DNA from: Prevotella sp. UBA6994
GTDB lineage: Bacteria; Bacteroidota; Bacteroidia; Bacteroidales; Bacteroidaceae
NCBI GenBank assembly: GCA_002449845.1
Contig: DJXW01000041.1
Span: 1 to 63,817, forward strand
Length of the DNA: 63,817 bases
Direction: 5' to 3'
The position numbers and the translations under genes were made by a program. Under the pieces are notes generated by a model, which was not told the origin of the DNA, did no database searches, and worked only from the letters and a program-made list of their open reading frames with translations. This document shows, piece by piece, positions 9,121 to 19,147 of the stretch (the first letter of the stretch is position 1; every line of letters begins with the position of its first letter).

Positions 9121-11982
9121 ATGGAATACGATTTCAGAGAGATTGAAAAGAAATGGCAACAACGATGGGTAGAGAACAAAACCTATAAGGTTGTAGAAGA
9201 TGCTGAGAAGAAAAAGTTTTATGTATTGAATATGTTTCCCTATCCATCTGGAGCGGGATTGCACGTGGGTCATCCTTTAGGATATATCGCCAGTGACATT
9301 TATGCCCGTTACAAGCGTTTGCAAGGATATAACGTGTTGAATCCCATGGGATATGATGCATACGGATTGCCTGCTGAGCAATATGCCATACAAACGGGAC
9401 AACATCCTGCCATTACCACGGAAGCCAACATCAACCGCTATCGTGAGCAGTTGGACAAGATAGGATTTTGCTTTGACTGGGATAGGGAAGTGCGCACTTG
9501 TGAACCTGGTTACTACAAATGGACACAATGGGCATTCCAAAAAATGTTCAATAGTTTTTATTGTAACAAATGTCAACATGCACAACCTATTGAAAAACTG
9601 ATTGAACGATTCGGTCAAAAGGGTACAGAAGGTTTGGATATTGCTCAAAGTGAGGAATTGCAATTCACCGCTGACGAATGGAACAGTTGGGATGAAGTCA
9701 AGCAACAAGAAGTATTGATGAATTATCGCATAGCCTATTTGGGTGAGACGATGGTCAACTGGTGTGCTGGCTTGGGTACCGTATTGGCAAACGATGAAGT
9801 GGTAGAAGGTGTCAGCGTGCGTGGTGGTTATCCCGTAGTGCAAAAGAAGATGCGCCAATGGTGTTTGCGTGTTTCCGCATACGCACAACGATTGCTCGAC
9901 GGATTGGACACTATTGATTGGACCGACTCTCTGAAAGAAACTCAACGTAACTGGATTGGTCGTTCAGAAGGAACAGAGGTGGTATTCACCGTCAAAGACA
10001 GTGACGTGAAGTTTACCATCTTCACCACACGTGCAGATACCATGTTTGGTGTTACGTTCATGGTATTGGCTCCAGAGAGCGAATACGTGATGCAAGTAAC
10101 TACCGATGACCAACGCCAAGCCGTGGAAGACTATTTGGCTGCTACCAAGAAACGTACTGAGCGAGACCGTATTTCAGACCGTAAGGTAACGGGTGTCTTT
10201 ACAGGAAGTTACGCCATCAACCCATTTACCGATGAAGCCATTCCCATCTGGATATCAGACTATGTGTTGGCAGGATATGGTACAGGAGCTATCATGGCAG
10301 TACCTGCTCACGACAGTCGTGACTATGCCTTTGCCAAGCATTTCGGCTTGCCTATTATCCCATTGATAGAAGGAGCCGACGTAAGCGAAGAGAGCTATGA
10401 TGCCAAAGAGGGAATTGTATGCAACTCATCCTCAGATAAATTCTCATTGAATGGATTGACCGTCAAGGAGGCTATCGCAGCCACGAAAAAATACGTGGAA
10501 GAGCATCACTTGGGTCGTGTCAAGGTGAACTATCGTTTGCGTGACGCCATCTTCTCACGTCAGAGATACTGGGGTGAACCATTCCCTGTGTACTATAAGA
10601 ACAATATGCCTTATATGATACCAGAGGAATGCTTGCCTTTGGAATTGCCAGAAATCAAAACTTATCAACCCACCGAGACAGGAGAGCCACCCCTCGGTCA
10701 TGCTGAGAAATGGGCTTGGGACACAAAGACCAATACTATAGTGAATGTATCAGACATTGACAACGAAACCGTATTCCCATTGGAATTGAACACCATGCCT
10801 GGCTTTGCCGGTTCTTCCGCATACTATTTGCGCTATATGGATCCTCAGAACGACAAGGCACTGGTATCGAAAGAGGTGGATGAATATTGGCAAAACGTAG
10901 ATCTTTACGTAGGTGGAACAGAACACGCTACCGGACACTTGATTTATTCTCGATTCTGGAATAAATTCTTACACGATTATGGAGTAAGTTGCAAGGAAGA
11001 ACCATTCCAGAAATTGGTCAACCAAGGAATGATTCAAGGAAGAAGCAACTTTGTCTATCGTGTGAATGATGAATCTTCTTCTAAGGCTCCTGTATTCGTT
11101 AGTTATGGTTTGAAAGATCAGTACAAAGACGTTACGCCTATCCACGTAGATGTGAATATCGTTTCAAATGACGTGTTAGACATTGAAGCTTTCAAGGCGT
11201 GGAGACCAGAATACGAAAATGCCCAATTCATTTTGGAAAACGGAAAGTATATCTGCGGCTGGGCAATAGAGAAAATGTCTAAATCCATGTTTAACGTGGT
11301 AAATCCAGACATGATTGTAGAGAAATACGGTGCAGATACATTGAGACTGTATGAAATGTTCTTGGGACCAGTAGAGCAAAGCAAGCCTTGGGATACTAAT
11401 GGTATTGATGGTTGCCATCGCTTCTTGAAGAAGCTCTGGAATTTGTTTGGTGGTTCTGTTAGTTGCGTTGGCAACGCAACAGACGGGACAGCAACAGGCG
11501 GAACTGAGGAGGCTACCAAGGAGCAACTGAAGAGCGTGCATAAACTGATTAAGAAAGTAACTGGCGACATTCAGCAATTCTCCTATAATACCGCCATCTC
11601 TGCATTTATGATTTGTGTCAACGAATTGTCGCAAAGCAAGTGCAAGAACCGTGAATTAATCAAGAATATCGTCATATTGATTGCACCATTCGCACCACAT
11701 ATCGCAGAAGAAATGTGGGAGATGTTAGGAGAGAAAGGCAGTGTCTGTGATGCACAATGGCCTACATGGAACGAAGAATACTTGGTGGAGAACACCATCA
11801 AGTTGGGTGTTGCCTTCAACGGAAAGACACGTTTCGACATGGAATTTGCCGCAGATGCCGACAATGCCACCATCCAAGAAGCCGTTCTTGCAGATGCCCG
11901 TTCTCCCAAATACATTGAAGGAAAGAATATAGTAAAGGTTATCATCGTCCCTAAGCGTATGGTGAACATCGTGGTAAAATAA
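9121..11982 (+). CDS. leuS: Leucyl-tRNA synthetase
   Basis: 953 residues, normal for the Bacteroidetes enzyme. It charges tRNA-Leu with leucine in the cytoplasm. Class I signatures are present: HVGH at 48-51 (in YPSGAGLHVGHPLGY) and KMSKS at 718-722. The editing (CP1) domain contains FTTRADTMFG and GYGTGAIMAVPAHDSRDYAF, as in proofreading enzymes. It is the first gene of a tight plus-strand run; the next ATG directly follows its stop codon. Confidence 0.98.
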   Translation: MEYDFREIEKKWQQRWVENKTYKVVEDAEKKKFYVLNMFPYPSGAGLHVGHPLGYIASDIYARYKRLQGYNVLNPMGYDAYGLPAEQYAIQTGQHPAITTEANINRYREQLDKIGFCFDWDREVRTCEPGYYKWTQWAFQKMFNSFYCNKCQHAQPIEKLIERFGQKGTEGLDIAQSEELQFTADEWNSWDEVKQQEVLMNYRIAYLGETMVNWCAGLGTVLANDEVVEGVSVRGGYPVVQKKMRQWCLRVSAYAQRLLDGLDTIDWTDSLKETQRNWIGRSEGTEVVFTVKDSDVKFTIFTTRADTMFGVTFMVLAPESEYVMQVTTDDQRQAVEDYLAATKKRTERDRISDRKVTGVFTGSYAINPFTDEAIPIWISDYVLAGYGTGAIMAVPAHDSRDYAFAKHFGLPIIPLIEGADVSEESYDAKEGIVCNSSSDKFSLNGLTVKEAIAATKKYVEEHHLGRVKVNYRLRDAIFSRQRYWGEPFPVYYKNNMPYMIPEECLPLELPEIKTYQPTETGEPPLGHAEKWAWDTKTNTIVNVSDIDNETVFPLELNTMPGFAGSSAYYLRYMDPQNDKALVSKEVDEYWQNVDLYVGGTEHATGHLIYSRFWNKFLHDYGVSCKEEPFQKLVNQGMIQGRSNFVYRVNDESSSKAPVFVSYGLKDQYKDVTPIHVDVNIVSNDVLDIEAFKAWRPEYENAQFILENGKYICGWAIEKMSKSMFNVVNPDMIVEKYGADTLRLYEMFLGPVEQSKPWDTNGIDGCHRFLKKLWNLFGGSVSCVGNATDGTATGGTEEATKEQLKSVHKLIKKVTGDIQQFSYNTAISAFMICVNELSQSKCKNRELIKNIVILIAPFAPHIAEEMWEMLGEKGSVCDAQWPTWNEEYLVENTIKLGVAFNGKTRFDMEFAADADNATIQEAVLADARSPKYIEGKNIVKVIIVPKRMVNIVVK

Positions 11983-12918
11983 ATGACCATCAATCATCAA
12001 ATTATCTTGAATGAGGCTAAGGATTATACATTTATAACCCTTGGTCTCATCTTGTATTCCTTTGGATTTACATTCTTCCTGATGCCTTACGAAATCGTGA
12101 CTGGAGGCGTAGCCGGTATTGCCGCTATTGTCTATTATGCCACGAGTTTTCCTAACTCTTACACCTATTTCCTGGTCAATGCCGCCTTATTGATCATTGG
12201 CTTGAGAATACTTGGATGGAAATTTCTTATCAAGACCATTTATGCCATCATTGTACTCACCATCTTACTCGAACTGATGCGAAAGGCAGTACCATTAACC
12301 GACAGTGGTGAGTTTGTGAAAATATTAGGTGAAGGTCAAGACTTCATGTCGCTTGTCATAGGTTGTATCATGACAGGTAGTGCATTGGGTATCGTTTTTC
12401 TGAACAATGGTTCTACGGGAGGAACCGACATCATTGCCGCATCCGTCAACAAATTTCACAACGTATCATTAGGAACAGTATTGATATTTGTAGATTTCAT
12501 CATCATTGGTAGCTGTTTCTTCATTCCGCAATTCGGTGACATGTTGCAAAGGACTACGATGGTAGTATTCGGTTTCTGTACCATGATTATTGAAAATTTC
12601 ATGTTGGATTACATCATGGAAAAAAGGCGGCAATCCGTACAATTCCTCATTTTCTCTAATAAATGGCAGGAAATAGCCAATGCCATTGGCATGAAACTCA
12701 ATCATGGCGTTACCATCCTTGACGGACATGGTTGGTACACGGGAGAAGAGCGTAAGGTACTTTGTATCCTTGCTCGTAAGAACGAGAGCATCATGATGTT
12801 TCGCCTCATCAAAATGATAGACCCCAATGCCTTTGTCAGTCAAAGCAGCGTAACTGGTGTCTATGGAGAAGGATTTGACGAAATGAAAGTAAAGATAAAG
12901 AATCAAAACAAACAATAG
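11983..12918 (+). CDS. YitT-family membrane protein (DUF161/DUF2179)
   Basis: 311 residues. About six membrane segments in the N-terminal 200 residues, with the family motifs GGVAGIAAI (near 40) and NNGSTGGTDIIAASVNK (near 143), then a soluble C-terminal domain with VTILDGHGWYTGEERKVLCILARKNE, the DUF2179 signature. A conserved inner-membrane protein of unproven transport function. Its ATG abuts the leuS stop, and rdgB follows 11 bases later. Confidence 0.88.
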   Translation: MTINHQIILNEAKDYTFITLGLILYSFGFTFFLMPYEIVTGGVAGIAAIVYYATSFPNSYTYFLVNAALLIIGLRILGWKFLIKTIYAIIVLTILLELMRKAVPLTDSGEFVKILGEGQDFMSLVIGCIMTGSALGIVFLNNGSTGGTDIIAASVNKFHNVSLGTVLIFVDFIIIGSCFFIPQFGDMLQRTTMVVFGFCTMIIENFMLDYIMEKRRQSVQFLIFSNKWQEIANAIGMKLNHGVTILDGHGWYTGEERKVLCILARKNESIMMFRLIKMIDPNAFVSQSSVTGVYGEGFDEMKVKIKNQNKQ

Positions 12919-12929
12919 TAGATTATCAG

Positions 12930-13508
12930 ATGAAGAAAATTGTTTTCGCAACAAACAACAAGCACAAGCTTGACGAGATACGCGAGATATTAGGTGAAAA
13001 ATTCGAGATTGTTTCGTTGAAAGACATCGGTTGTGACGTAGATATTCCCGAAACAGGCAATACATTAGAAGTAAATGCCCTGCAAAAAGCACAATATATC
13101 AAAGAGCATTATGGAATGGATTGTTTTGCCGACGATACTGGATTGGAAGTAGAGGCATTAAATGGCGCACCAGGAGTACACTCTGCCCGTTATGCAGAGG
13201 GAACAGACCACGACAGCAATGCCAATATGAATAAATTATTGAAAGAATTAGGAAACAATAACAATCGCAAAGCAAGATTTCGCACTGTCATTGCGTTATT
13301 ATTGAATGGAGAGACCCACCAGTTTGAAGGTATTGTCAACGGACATATCGCTTACGAGAAAAAAGGAACCGAAGGATTTGGCTATGACCCCATCTTCGTT
13401 CCAGAAGGATACGACCAATCGTTTGCAGAACTGGGCATGGACATCAAGAACCATATCTCGCATCGTGCGAGAGCGGTAAAGAAACTCGCAGATTTCTTAC
13501 ATCAATAA
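12930..13508 (+). CDS. rdgB: XTP/dITP (non-canonical purine NTP) pyrophosphatase
   Basis: 192 residues of the Ham1/RdgB family. The signatures are IVFATNNKHKLDEI at the N-terminus, DCFADDTGLEVEALNGAPGVHSARYA in the centre, and GFGYDPIFVPEGY and SHRARAVKKLADFL near the end. The enzyme hydrolyses XTP, dITP and ITP to monophosphates, keeping deaminated purines out of DNA and RNA. It is followed by porZ after three bases. Confidence 0.96.
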   Translation: MKKIVFATNNKHKLDEIREILGEKFEIVSLKDIGCDVDIPETGNTLEVNALQKAQYIKEHYGMDCFADDTGLEVEALNGAPGVHSARYAEGTDHDSNANMNKLLKELGNNNNRKARFRTVIALLLNGETHQFEGIVNGHIAYEKKGTEGFGYDPIFVPEGYDQSFAELGMDIKNHISHRARAVKKLADFLHQ

Positions 13509-13511
13509 AAT

Positions 13512-15545
13512 ATGACTGATATGTTGAATAAAATTGTTTCAAACCTAATGGGTAAGTGGATTATTACCATGATTCTTTTGGTTGTTCCCTTCATCACAAG
13601 AGGAGCAGAGATAGGAACATGGAATGCGTATATGGCTTACCACGATGTAACTGACATTCAAAAGGCAGGAAACATCCTCTATGTATTGGCTTCAAACAAT
13701 CTTTATTCATACAATACCAACGACCAAAGCATACGCACTTACAGTAAGTCGGATATACTCAGCGATTGTGGAATAGAGCGAATAGCCTATTGTCAATCCG
13801 CAAAAAGATTAATCATTATCTACGATAATTACAACATCGACTTGCTCGACCTCAACGACAATGTCATCAACATGTCTGAGTATTTCAACAAGTCGATGAC
13901 AGACAAAACCATTAACGATATCTATGTAAATGGTCAGTTTGCGTATATATCTACCGTGTTTGGCATTATTAAAATCAATGTTTCAAAGGCTGAAATCAGC
14001 GATACCTATAATTTGGGATTCAACGTAAATTATTGTTACATAGAAAACAATAATATTTATGCGGCTTCCAATACACAAGGACTATATGAAGCCAACTTGT
14101 CAGCCAACCTCTTGGATAAGTCTAACTGGAATAGGGTAGGGAACTATACTCAAAAAAGTTATTCCGTAGATGCCGAATTATTGAAATTGGTCAATACACT
14201 AAATCCTGGTGGACCCAAAAACAATTTCTTTGGATTCCTCAATTTCAAAAACAATCAATTATATGTGAGTAGTGGAGGATACGGAGAAGGTTACGACCTG
14301 CATAGAGACGCTGCCATTAAAGTGATGAAAGACGGTGAATGGAGCATCTATGAAGATAGTTTGGAGAAAAAGACAAACGTGAGATTTCAAGACATGAAGG
14401 CGATAGACGTAGATCCCACTGATGCCACTCGTGTCATGGCTTGTGGAAAAAGTGGTCTGTATGAGTTTAGAAACGGACAGTTTTATCAATTATATACTAC
14501 AGACAACAGTCCTCTCCGTTCTGCCATTGCCGACGGAAACAAAAACTACGTGCTTACCATGGGATTAACGTTTGACAAGCAAGGAAATCTATGGTGCTTA
14601 AACAGTCAATCCCCAGGTGTATCGTTATTGGAATTGACCAAAGAAGGAGAATGGAAAACATTTGACCTTCCATCAACAATGAGCGGTACCAACAGCTTAG
14701 GTATGTTGGAAAATATGTTTTTCGACAGTAGAGGATTGCTCTGGTTTGTTAACAATCACTCTGGAACTCCCGCCCTTTTTTGTTTCAACCCATCTACGGA
14801 AGAATTAAAGTCATGGAAATCATTTGTCAACGAAGACGGAACGAAAGTGGCTTTGGTATATGTACGATGTGTCACTGAAGACAAATCAAACAATATATGG
14901 ATTGGAACCAATATGGGACCATTGATGATTCCAGCTAATCTTGTTCCTAATAACAACGAAGAATTTATACAAGTGAAGGTTCCACGCAATGACGGTACTA
15001 ACTATGCTGATTATCTTTTAGACGGTATCGACGTGAATTGCATAGCCATAGACGGTGGAAACAGAAAGTGGTTTGGTACCAATGAGAATGGTCTTTATCT
15101 CATCAGTGCCGACAACATGGAACAAATCAGGCATTTCACCAACTTAGACAGTGACATTCTCTCCAACAATATTGAATCACTTGCCATCAACGATGTAACA
15201 GGTGAAGTGTTTATTGGTACTGATAAAGGATTATGTTCATATATGAGCGATGCTACCCAGACATTCGAGGAAATGACCAAAGATAATGTTTATGCTTATC
15301 CTAACCCCGTAAAACCCGATTATAATGGATTGATAACCATTACAGGACTTACCTATAATGCCGACATCAAGATAGTAACCAGCAATGGAGCATTGGTAGC
15401 CGAAGGAAAGAGCAATGGTGGAACATTTACTTGGAATGGTTGTGACAAGAAAGGAAAACGGGTGGTATCAGGAGTATATATGGTAGAAACAGCCACTCAA
15501 GACGGCAAAAAAGGTGTGGTATGCAAAATTGCCATCGTAAGATAA
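13512..15545 (+). CDS. porZ: PorZ-like type IX secretion component, beta-propeller protein
   Basis: 677 residues: signal/anchor segment (about 14-31), then two seven-bladed-type beta-propellers made of repeated ANNLYSYN, GLYEF, NLWCLN, NNIWIGTNMGPLMIP and RKWFGTNENGLYLIS blades, and a C-terminal domain ending VVSGVYMVETATQDGKKGVVCKIAIVR that resembles a sorting domain. In Porphyromonas gingivalis PorZ is a cell-surface part of the attachment complex that binds A-LPS and hands it to the PorU sortase. Two-component-regulator propeller repeats occur in other proteins too, but the N-terminal opening, length and place behind rdgB fit PorZ. Its 3' end overlaps the next gene by 25 bases. Confidence 0.85.
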   Translation: MTDMLNKIVSNLMGKWIITMILLVVPFITRGAEIGTWNAYMAYHDVTDIQKAGNILYVLASNNLYSYNTNDQSIRTYSKSDILSDCGIERIAYCQSAKRLIIIYDNYNIDLLDLNDNVINMSEYFNKSMTDKTINDIYVNGQFAYISTVFGIIKINVSKAEISDTYNLGFNVNYCYIENNNIYAASNTQGLYEANLSANLLDKSNWNRVGNYTQKSYSVDAELLKLVNTLNPGGPKNNFFGFLNFKNNQLYVSSGGYGEGYDLHRDAAIKVMKDGEWSIYEDSLEKKTNVRFQDMKAIDVDPTDATRVMACGKSGLYEFRNGQFYQLYTTDNSPLRSAIADGNKNYVLTMGLTFDKQGNLWCLNSQSPGVSLLELTKEGEWKTFDLPSTMSGTNSLGMLENMFFDSRGLLWFVNNHSGTPALFCFNPSTEELKSWKSFVNEDGTKVALVYVRCVTEDKSNNIWIGTNMGPLMIPANLVPNNNEEFIQVKVPRNDGTNYADYLLDGIDVNCIAIDGGNRKWFGTNENGLYLISADNMEQIRHFTNLDSDILSNNIESLAINDVTGEVFIGTDKGLCSYMSDATQTFEEMTKDNVYAYPNPVKPDYNGLITITGLTYNADIKIVTSNGALVAEGKSNGGTFTWNGCDKKGKRVVSGVYMVETATQDGKKGVVCKIAIVR

Positions 15546-16786
15546 AGACACAAGAAATCATTGCAATATTTACCTTATTGCAATTTCTCATCCTTCTGAT
15601 ATTCGGATATACTCCATATACCGACAGTACAGGATATATTATCTTGGCTAAAGACAGTATCTTACATGGCGAACCCTATCCCATAGCTTCTAAAATACAA
15701 GAATTGGCATTTATTTGGAATATAGGTTCCATCAATACCGTTGCCCTATCACTGAAACTTTTTCACTCTATCATTCCTTTATTGATAGTCTATTCTATCA
15801 TGAAAGGAATATCTTCGTGGTTGGTTTATGCCATCAGCAAGACACTTTTCAACCAACGAATAGCGTGGATAACTCTTATCATATATGTATTGTACCCAGC
15901 CAACTATGGTGAAGGAACATCCTTGTTGAGTGAAACACCATTTATGTTTTTCATTTTATCAGGAATCTATTTATCACTCAAAAATCAATCAGTCATTGGA
16001 GGAATCTTATTGGCAATAGCCAATTGGTATCGTCCTATGGCTATCGTCTTTCTCTGTTCTATCATTATATACTATCTCTTTAATTTAAAAAAATACCGAC
16101 ATCAAACCATTCTAATCATCATAGGATATGTGTTGATGATTACATTGATAGGTGGTCTTTGTTATCTGCGTACAGGACATTTCATCTACCAGGCAAAAAC
16201 CGGATGGATGTCATTGATGCAATATTCATGGGATCATGACTATCATCACGAAAAGACTGCCCATCTATTTGCCAACGGCAACCCAAATGAATTGAATACA
16301 CAACAATACAATAGTGTTCAGAAAGATTCCGTTTGGAGAAATAACTTCTTGATTTGGTTGAAACACAATCCGAAAGAATACTTGGCACAAATGCCCAAGA
16401 AGTTGGTAGATACCTATATTTCAGACAATGTCAACTTCTGTGTATATCTCAAAGACAAGGCAACGGCTGATTATATGTATGATCCGGTAAGCATGAGGAC
16501 ACTCATACATACGTTTCCAAAGTATTCATGGGTGCAAATCATAGTCATCATCAATCTGATGTTCTATTATCTTATCCTATTCTTTGCTCTCAAGACCGTC
16601 GTTTCAATCATAAAGAATACCCAATGGAAAAAAATCATTTTTCCCATAAGTGTCATTGTATTGGGAACATTGTTATTACTGTTCTTCGGTCATGGAGAAG
16701 CGAGATTCCATATACCATTCATGTCATTCTTCATCATGCTTTGCTCATTCAACTTCATCAATTATGGAAAGAAAAAAGTGGATTGA
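15521..16786 (+). CDS. Multi-pass membrane glycosyltransferase (PMT/ArnT-like)
   Basis: 421 residues with about ten hydrophobic segments. TPYTDSTGYIILAKD follows the first membrane span, the place of the catalytic acidic residues in GT-C enzymes (ArnT, PMT), and a periplasmic loop with many charged residues lies around 240-300. Such enzymes move a sugar from a polyprenyl-phosphate donor onto an envelope acceptor. The start overlaps porZ by 25 bases; no later Met gives a full first membrane span. The gene overlaps the following acyltransferase by 23 bases. The substrate is not predictable. Confidence 0.7.
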   Translation: MQNCHRKIKTQEIIAIFTLLQFLILLIFGYTPYTDSTGYIILAKDSILHGEPYPIASKIQELAFIWNIGSINTVALSLKLFHSIIPLLIVYSIMKGISSWLVYAISKTLFNQRIAWITLIIYVLYPANYGEGTSLLSETPFMFFILSGIYLSLKNQSVIGGILLAIANWYRPMAIVFLCSIIIYYLFNLKKYRHQTILIIIGYVLMITLIGGLCYLRTGHFIYQAKTGWMSLMQYSWDHDYHHEKTAHLFANGNPNELNTQQYNSVQKDSVWRNNFLIWLKHNPKEYLAQMPKKLVDTYISDNVNFCVYLKDKATADYMYDPVSMRTLIHTFPKYSWVQIIVIINLMFYYLILFFALKTVVSIIKNTQWKKIIFPISVIVLGTLLLLFFGHGEARFHIPFMSFFIMLCSFNFINYGKKKVD

Positions 16787-17753
16787 CTTAGCAAGAGGAT
16801 TATGTATGATGGCAATATTATACGATCATACGGAAATCTATTATACTGGTGATAATATCATTCCTTATCATCTATACGTCACCAATGCGCTCATAGCCTT
16901 TTATTTCATTTCTGGTTATTTGTTTTATAAGGAAAGTACGTTTTACTATCAACGTAAGATTAAATCCATCCTGAAAACAATTATCATTCCATACTTCATC
17001 TTTACTTGTCTGATAGCATTGCCTAAAGCATGGGTTCATGGAAACGACATTCATTTGTCAGACATAGTTAAAGGAATTGTATTAGGTCAAGCATCATGGT
17101 TTGTGGCAGCTTTAATTGTGGCAGAACTTATGTTTTCCACATTATTATATATATGTAAGGAAAAGATAGCATATTTATCAGCCTTTTCCATCGGTTGCCT
17201 AGTATTGTCAATGATATTATCATTTCATCAAGCAAGTTATCCCTGGCAAATCAGCAATGCTCTTCAGGCAGTCTTTATCATATATTTAGGCTATCTATAC
17301 CACATGTTTGAGAAAACTATATACCATGTTTATTCTCAACGGATGTTTTTTCTCTCCTTCCTATTGTTCGTATTCATCAAAATATACGAATCATACAAGG
17401 GAATGAATCTATATATAAACCCTATTGTCATAGACAATTACGTGGTTTTCATCTTAGACGTATGCTTATTCAACATATTGCTTATTCATCTTTGCAAATA
17501 CCTTGAAAAAAATATCCATGACCAATCCCATTTGTTGAAGATGATTTCATGGACAGGAGCTCATAGCCTTGTCTATTATTTCCTTTGTGGAGGAGTACCT
17601 TTATTGGTCAGTATGGCGATGAAGAAAATCAGTTACGCTTACGAAGGACAATATGTTTACGTCATCATTGCCTTCATAAGCGTATATTTCATCACATCGG
17701 TCATTACTTGGATGATTTACCGATATATTCCACAAATCACGGGAAAGCGTTAG
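16764..17753 (+). CDS. Acyltransferase-3 family membrane protein
   Basis: 329 residues from ATG 16764 (MERKKWIDLARGLCMMAIL), a start inside the end of the previous gene; a longer frame upstream is poor in family features. DLARG…HTEIYY is the OafA/NolL-type motif with the catalytic His, and about ten membrane segments follow. Members O-acetylate or O-acylate surface polysaccharides. With the preceding membrane glycosyltransferase it forms a small glycan-modifying pair. The stop overlaps the convergent nadA stop by four bases. Confidence 0.85.
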   Translation: MERKKWIDLARGLCMMAILYDHTEIYYTGDNIIPYHLYVTNALIAFYFISGYLFYKESTFYYQRKIKSILKTIIIPYFIFTCLIALPKAWVHGNDIHLSDIVKGIVLGQASWFVAALIVAELMFSTLLYICKEKIAYLSAFSIGCLVLSMILSFHQASYPWQISNALQAVFIIYLGYLYHMFEKTIYHVYSQRMFFLSFLLFVFIKIYESYKGMNLYINPIVIDNYVVFILDVCLFNILLIHLCKYLEKNIHDQSHLLKMISWTGAHSLVYYFLCGGVPLLVSMAMKKISYAYEGQYVYVIIAFISVYFITSVITWMIYRYIPQITGKR

Positions 17754-18745
17754 CTCAATGCCAACATCCTGTTGATAGACTTCACCGCCTCCTTAGCCAC
17801 GTCAGTATCCACATCTACTGAAGGCCATTCATATTTCAGTGTATTATATAGTTTGCGAAGGCTATTCATCTTCATGTATTGACATTCATTGCAAGAACAG
17901 CCAATGCTTCCCTCACTTACCTCTGGCGGAACGGGATAGAATGTCTTATCAGGACATGTGCGTTGCATTTCGTGAAGAATGCCCGCTTCCGTAGCAACTA
18001 TATACTCTTTCTCATCATTTTCTTGTGCATATTTCAGCATCACAGCCGTAGAGCCTACTACATCAGCAATAGCCAATACAGGACCCTTACATTCAAGATG
18101 AGCCATGACCACAGCTTGCGGATGAAGTTGCTTGAGTTTTACTATTTCCTCTACTGAAAAGCGCTCATGTACATGGCAACCACCATTCCACAATAGCATT
18201 TCTCTGCCAGTAACCGAATTGATATAACTACCTAAATTATAGTCGGGACCAAAGATAATTTTGGCATCTTGCGGAAAAGAATCAATCACCTTCTTGGCGT
18301 TTCCACTTGTTACAACCACATCAGTGAGAGCTTTTACGGCAGCCGTAGTATTGACATAGCTCACCACTTGATAGCCAGGATGCTCATCCTTGAATGCCTT
18401 TAAATCCTCAGCCTTACAAGAATCAGCCAACGAACAACCCGCATTCAAGTCGGGAACCAAAACCAACTTATCAGGAGAGAGAATCTTACAAGTCTCTGCC
18501 ATGAAGTGAACGCCACACATCACCATGATTTTCGCATCTGTTTCAGCAGCTTTCCGAGCCAAAGCCAAAGAGTCGCCTACGAAATCGGCTACGTCTTGTA
18601 TCTCGCCTACTGTATAGTAATGTGCCAAGATAATGGCATTTTTCTCTTCACACATCCTACGGATTTCCTTTTTCAAGTCGATACCCTCTTCAATGGGTTC
18701 GTCTATAAATCCCTTTTCTTTCCAGTAATCCAGTGTTTTCAACAT
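17750..18745 (-). CDS. nadA: Quinolinate synthase A
   Basis: 331 residues. The enzyme condenses iminoaspartate with dihydroxyacetone phosphate to quinolinate in NAD synthesis, using an oxygen-sensitive [4Fe-4S] cluster. Signatures seen: AIILAHYYTVGEIQDVADFVGDSLALA, VMCGVHFMAETCKILSP, ATEAGILHEMQ and the C-terminal IGCSCNECQYMKMN; three Cys positions ligate the cluster. No nadB or nadC is next to it. A TAACTTTG box at 18951-18958 could drive it, with a long leader through the DnaA-box region. Confidence 0.97.
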   Translation of the reverse strand: MLKTLDYWKEKGFIDEPIEEGIDLKKEIRRMCEEKNAIILAHYYTVGEIQDVADFVGDSLALARKAAETDAKIMVMCGVHFMAETCKILSPDKLVLVPDLNAGCSLADSCKAEDLKAFKDEHPGYQVVSYVNTTAAVKALTDVVVTSGNAKKVIDSFPQDAKIIFGPDYNLGSYINSVTGREMLLWNGGCHVHERFSVEEIVKLKQLHPQAVVMAHLECKGPVLAIADVVGSTAVMLKYAQENDEKEYIVATEAGILHEMQRTCPDKTFYPVPPEVSEGSIGCSCNECQYMKMNSLRKLYNTLKYEWPSVDVDTDVAKEAVKSINRMLALS

Positions 18746-18779
18746 TCTATTATTATTATCTTATTATTTTATTTATTTT

Positions 18780-19145
18780 TAAAAAAGAAATGATATAGAT
18801 GATGTGACGTTGATAAGTTGATAACTTTTATCTCAAAAATTTGCATATTTCGTTTTCAACATCTCAAGTTAACTTATCCACACTTTAGTTGATATTTATT
18901 GATTGATAATCAAAAAGATATTCGTTTATACACAATTTCTATATTTGGTGCAAAGTTAATAAGTTTATAAATAATTTCATCATGAATTGGTGGAAAACTT
19001 TATGAAAAGAGAGAAAATATCAACAGATAATTGGGAAAACTATCATGGTGATTGGTCTTCATCCTTACTCTGTGGAAAACCGTGGAATAATTATAATAGT
19101 TATCCACAATGTTTTCCACAATGATTGGGGATAATTATCATCCCT
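18780..19145. other. DnaA-box cluster in gene-free AT-rich region, candidate oriC
   Basis: The 400-base gap between nadA and the next gene holds perfect TTATCCACA boxes at 18874-18882 and 19100-19108, TTATACACA (TTATnCACA consensus) at 18926-18934, and single-mismatch boxes at 19071-19079 (TGTGGAAAA), 19112-19120 (TTTTCCACA) and 19126-19134 (TGGGGATAA). The remainder is very AT-rich (for example 18960-19020), as a DNA-unwinding element would be. Bacteroidetes origins are often not beside dnaA. Flanking genes do not switch strand clearly here, which is the main reason for caution. Confidence 0.6.
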
Positions 19146-19147
19146 CT

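Noticed and set aside
16650..16763. Upstream extension of the acyltransferase gene
   Set aside because: The added residues are not hydrophobic in the family pattern and come from another frame of the preceding glycosyltransferase; MERKKWIDLARG at 16764 is the natural start.
18780..19145. Structured riboswitch upstream of nadA
   Set aside because: The region is on the right side of nadA, but I see DnaA boxes and AT-rich DNA rather than a conserved helix set, and nothing matching a known NAD-responsive element.
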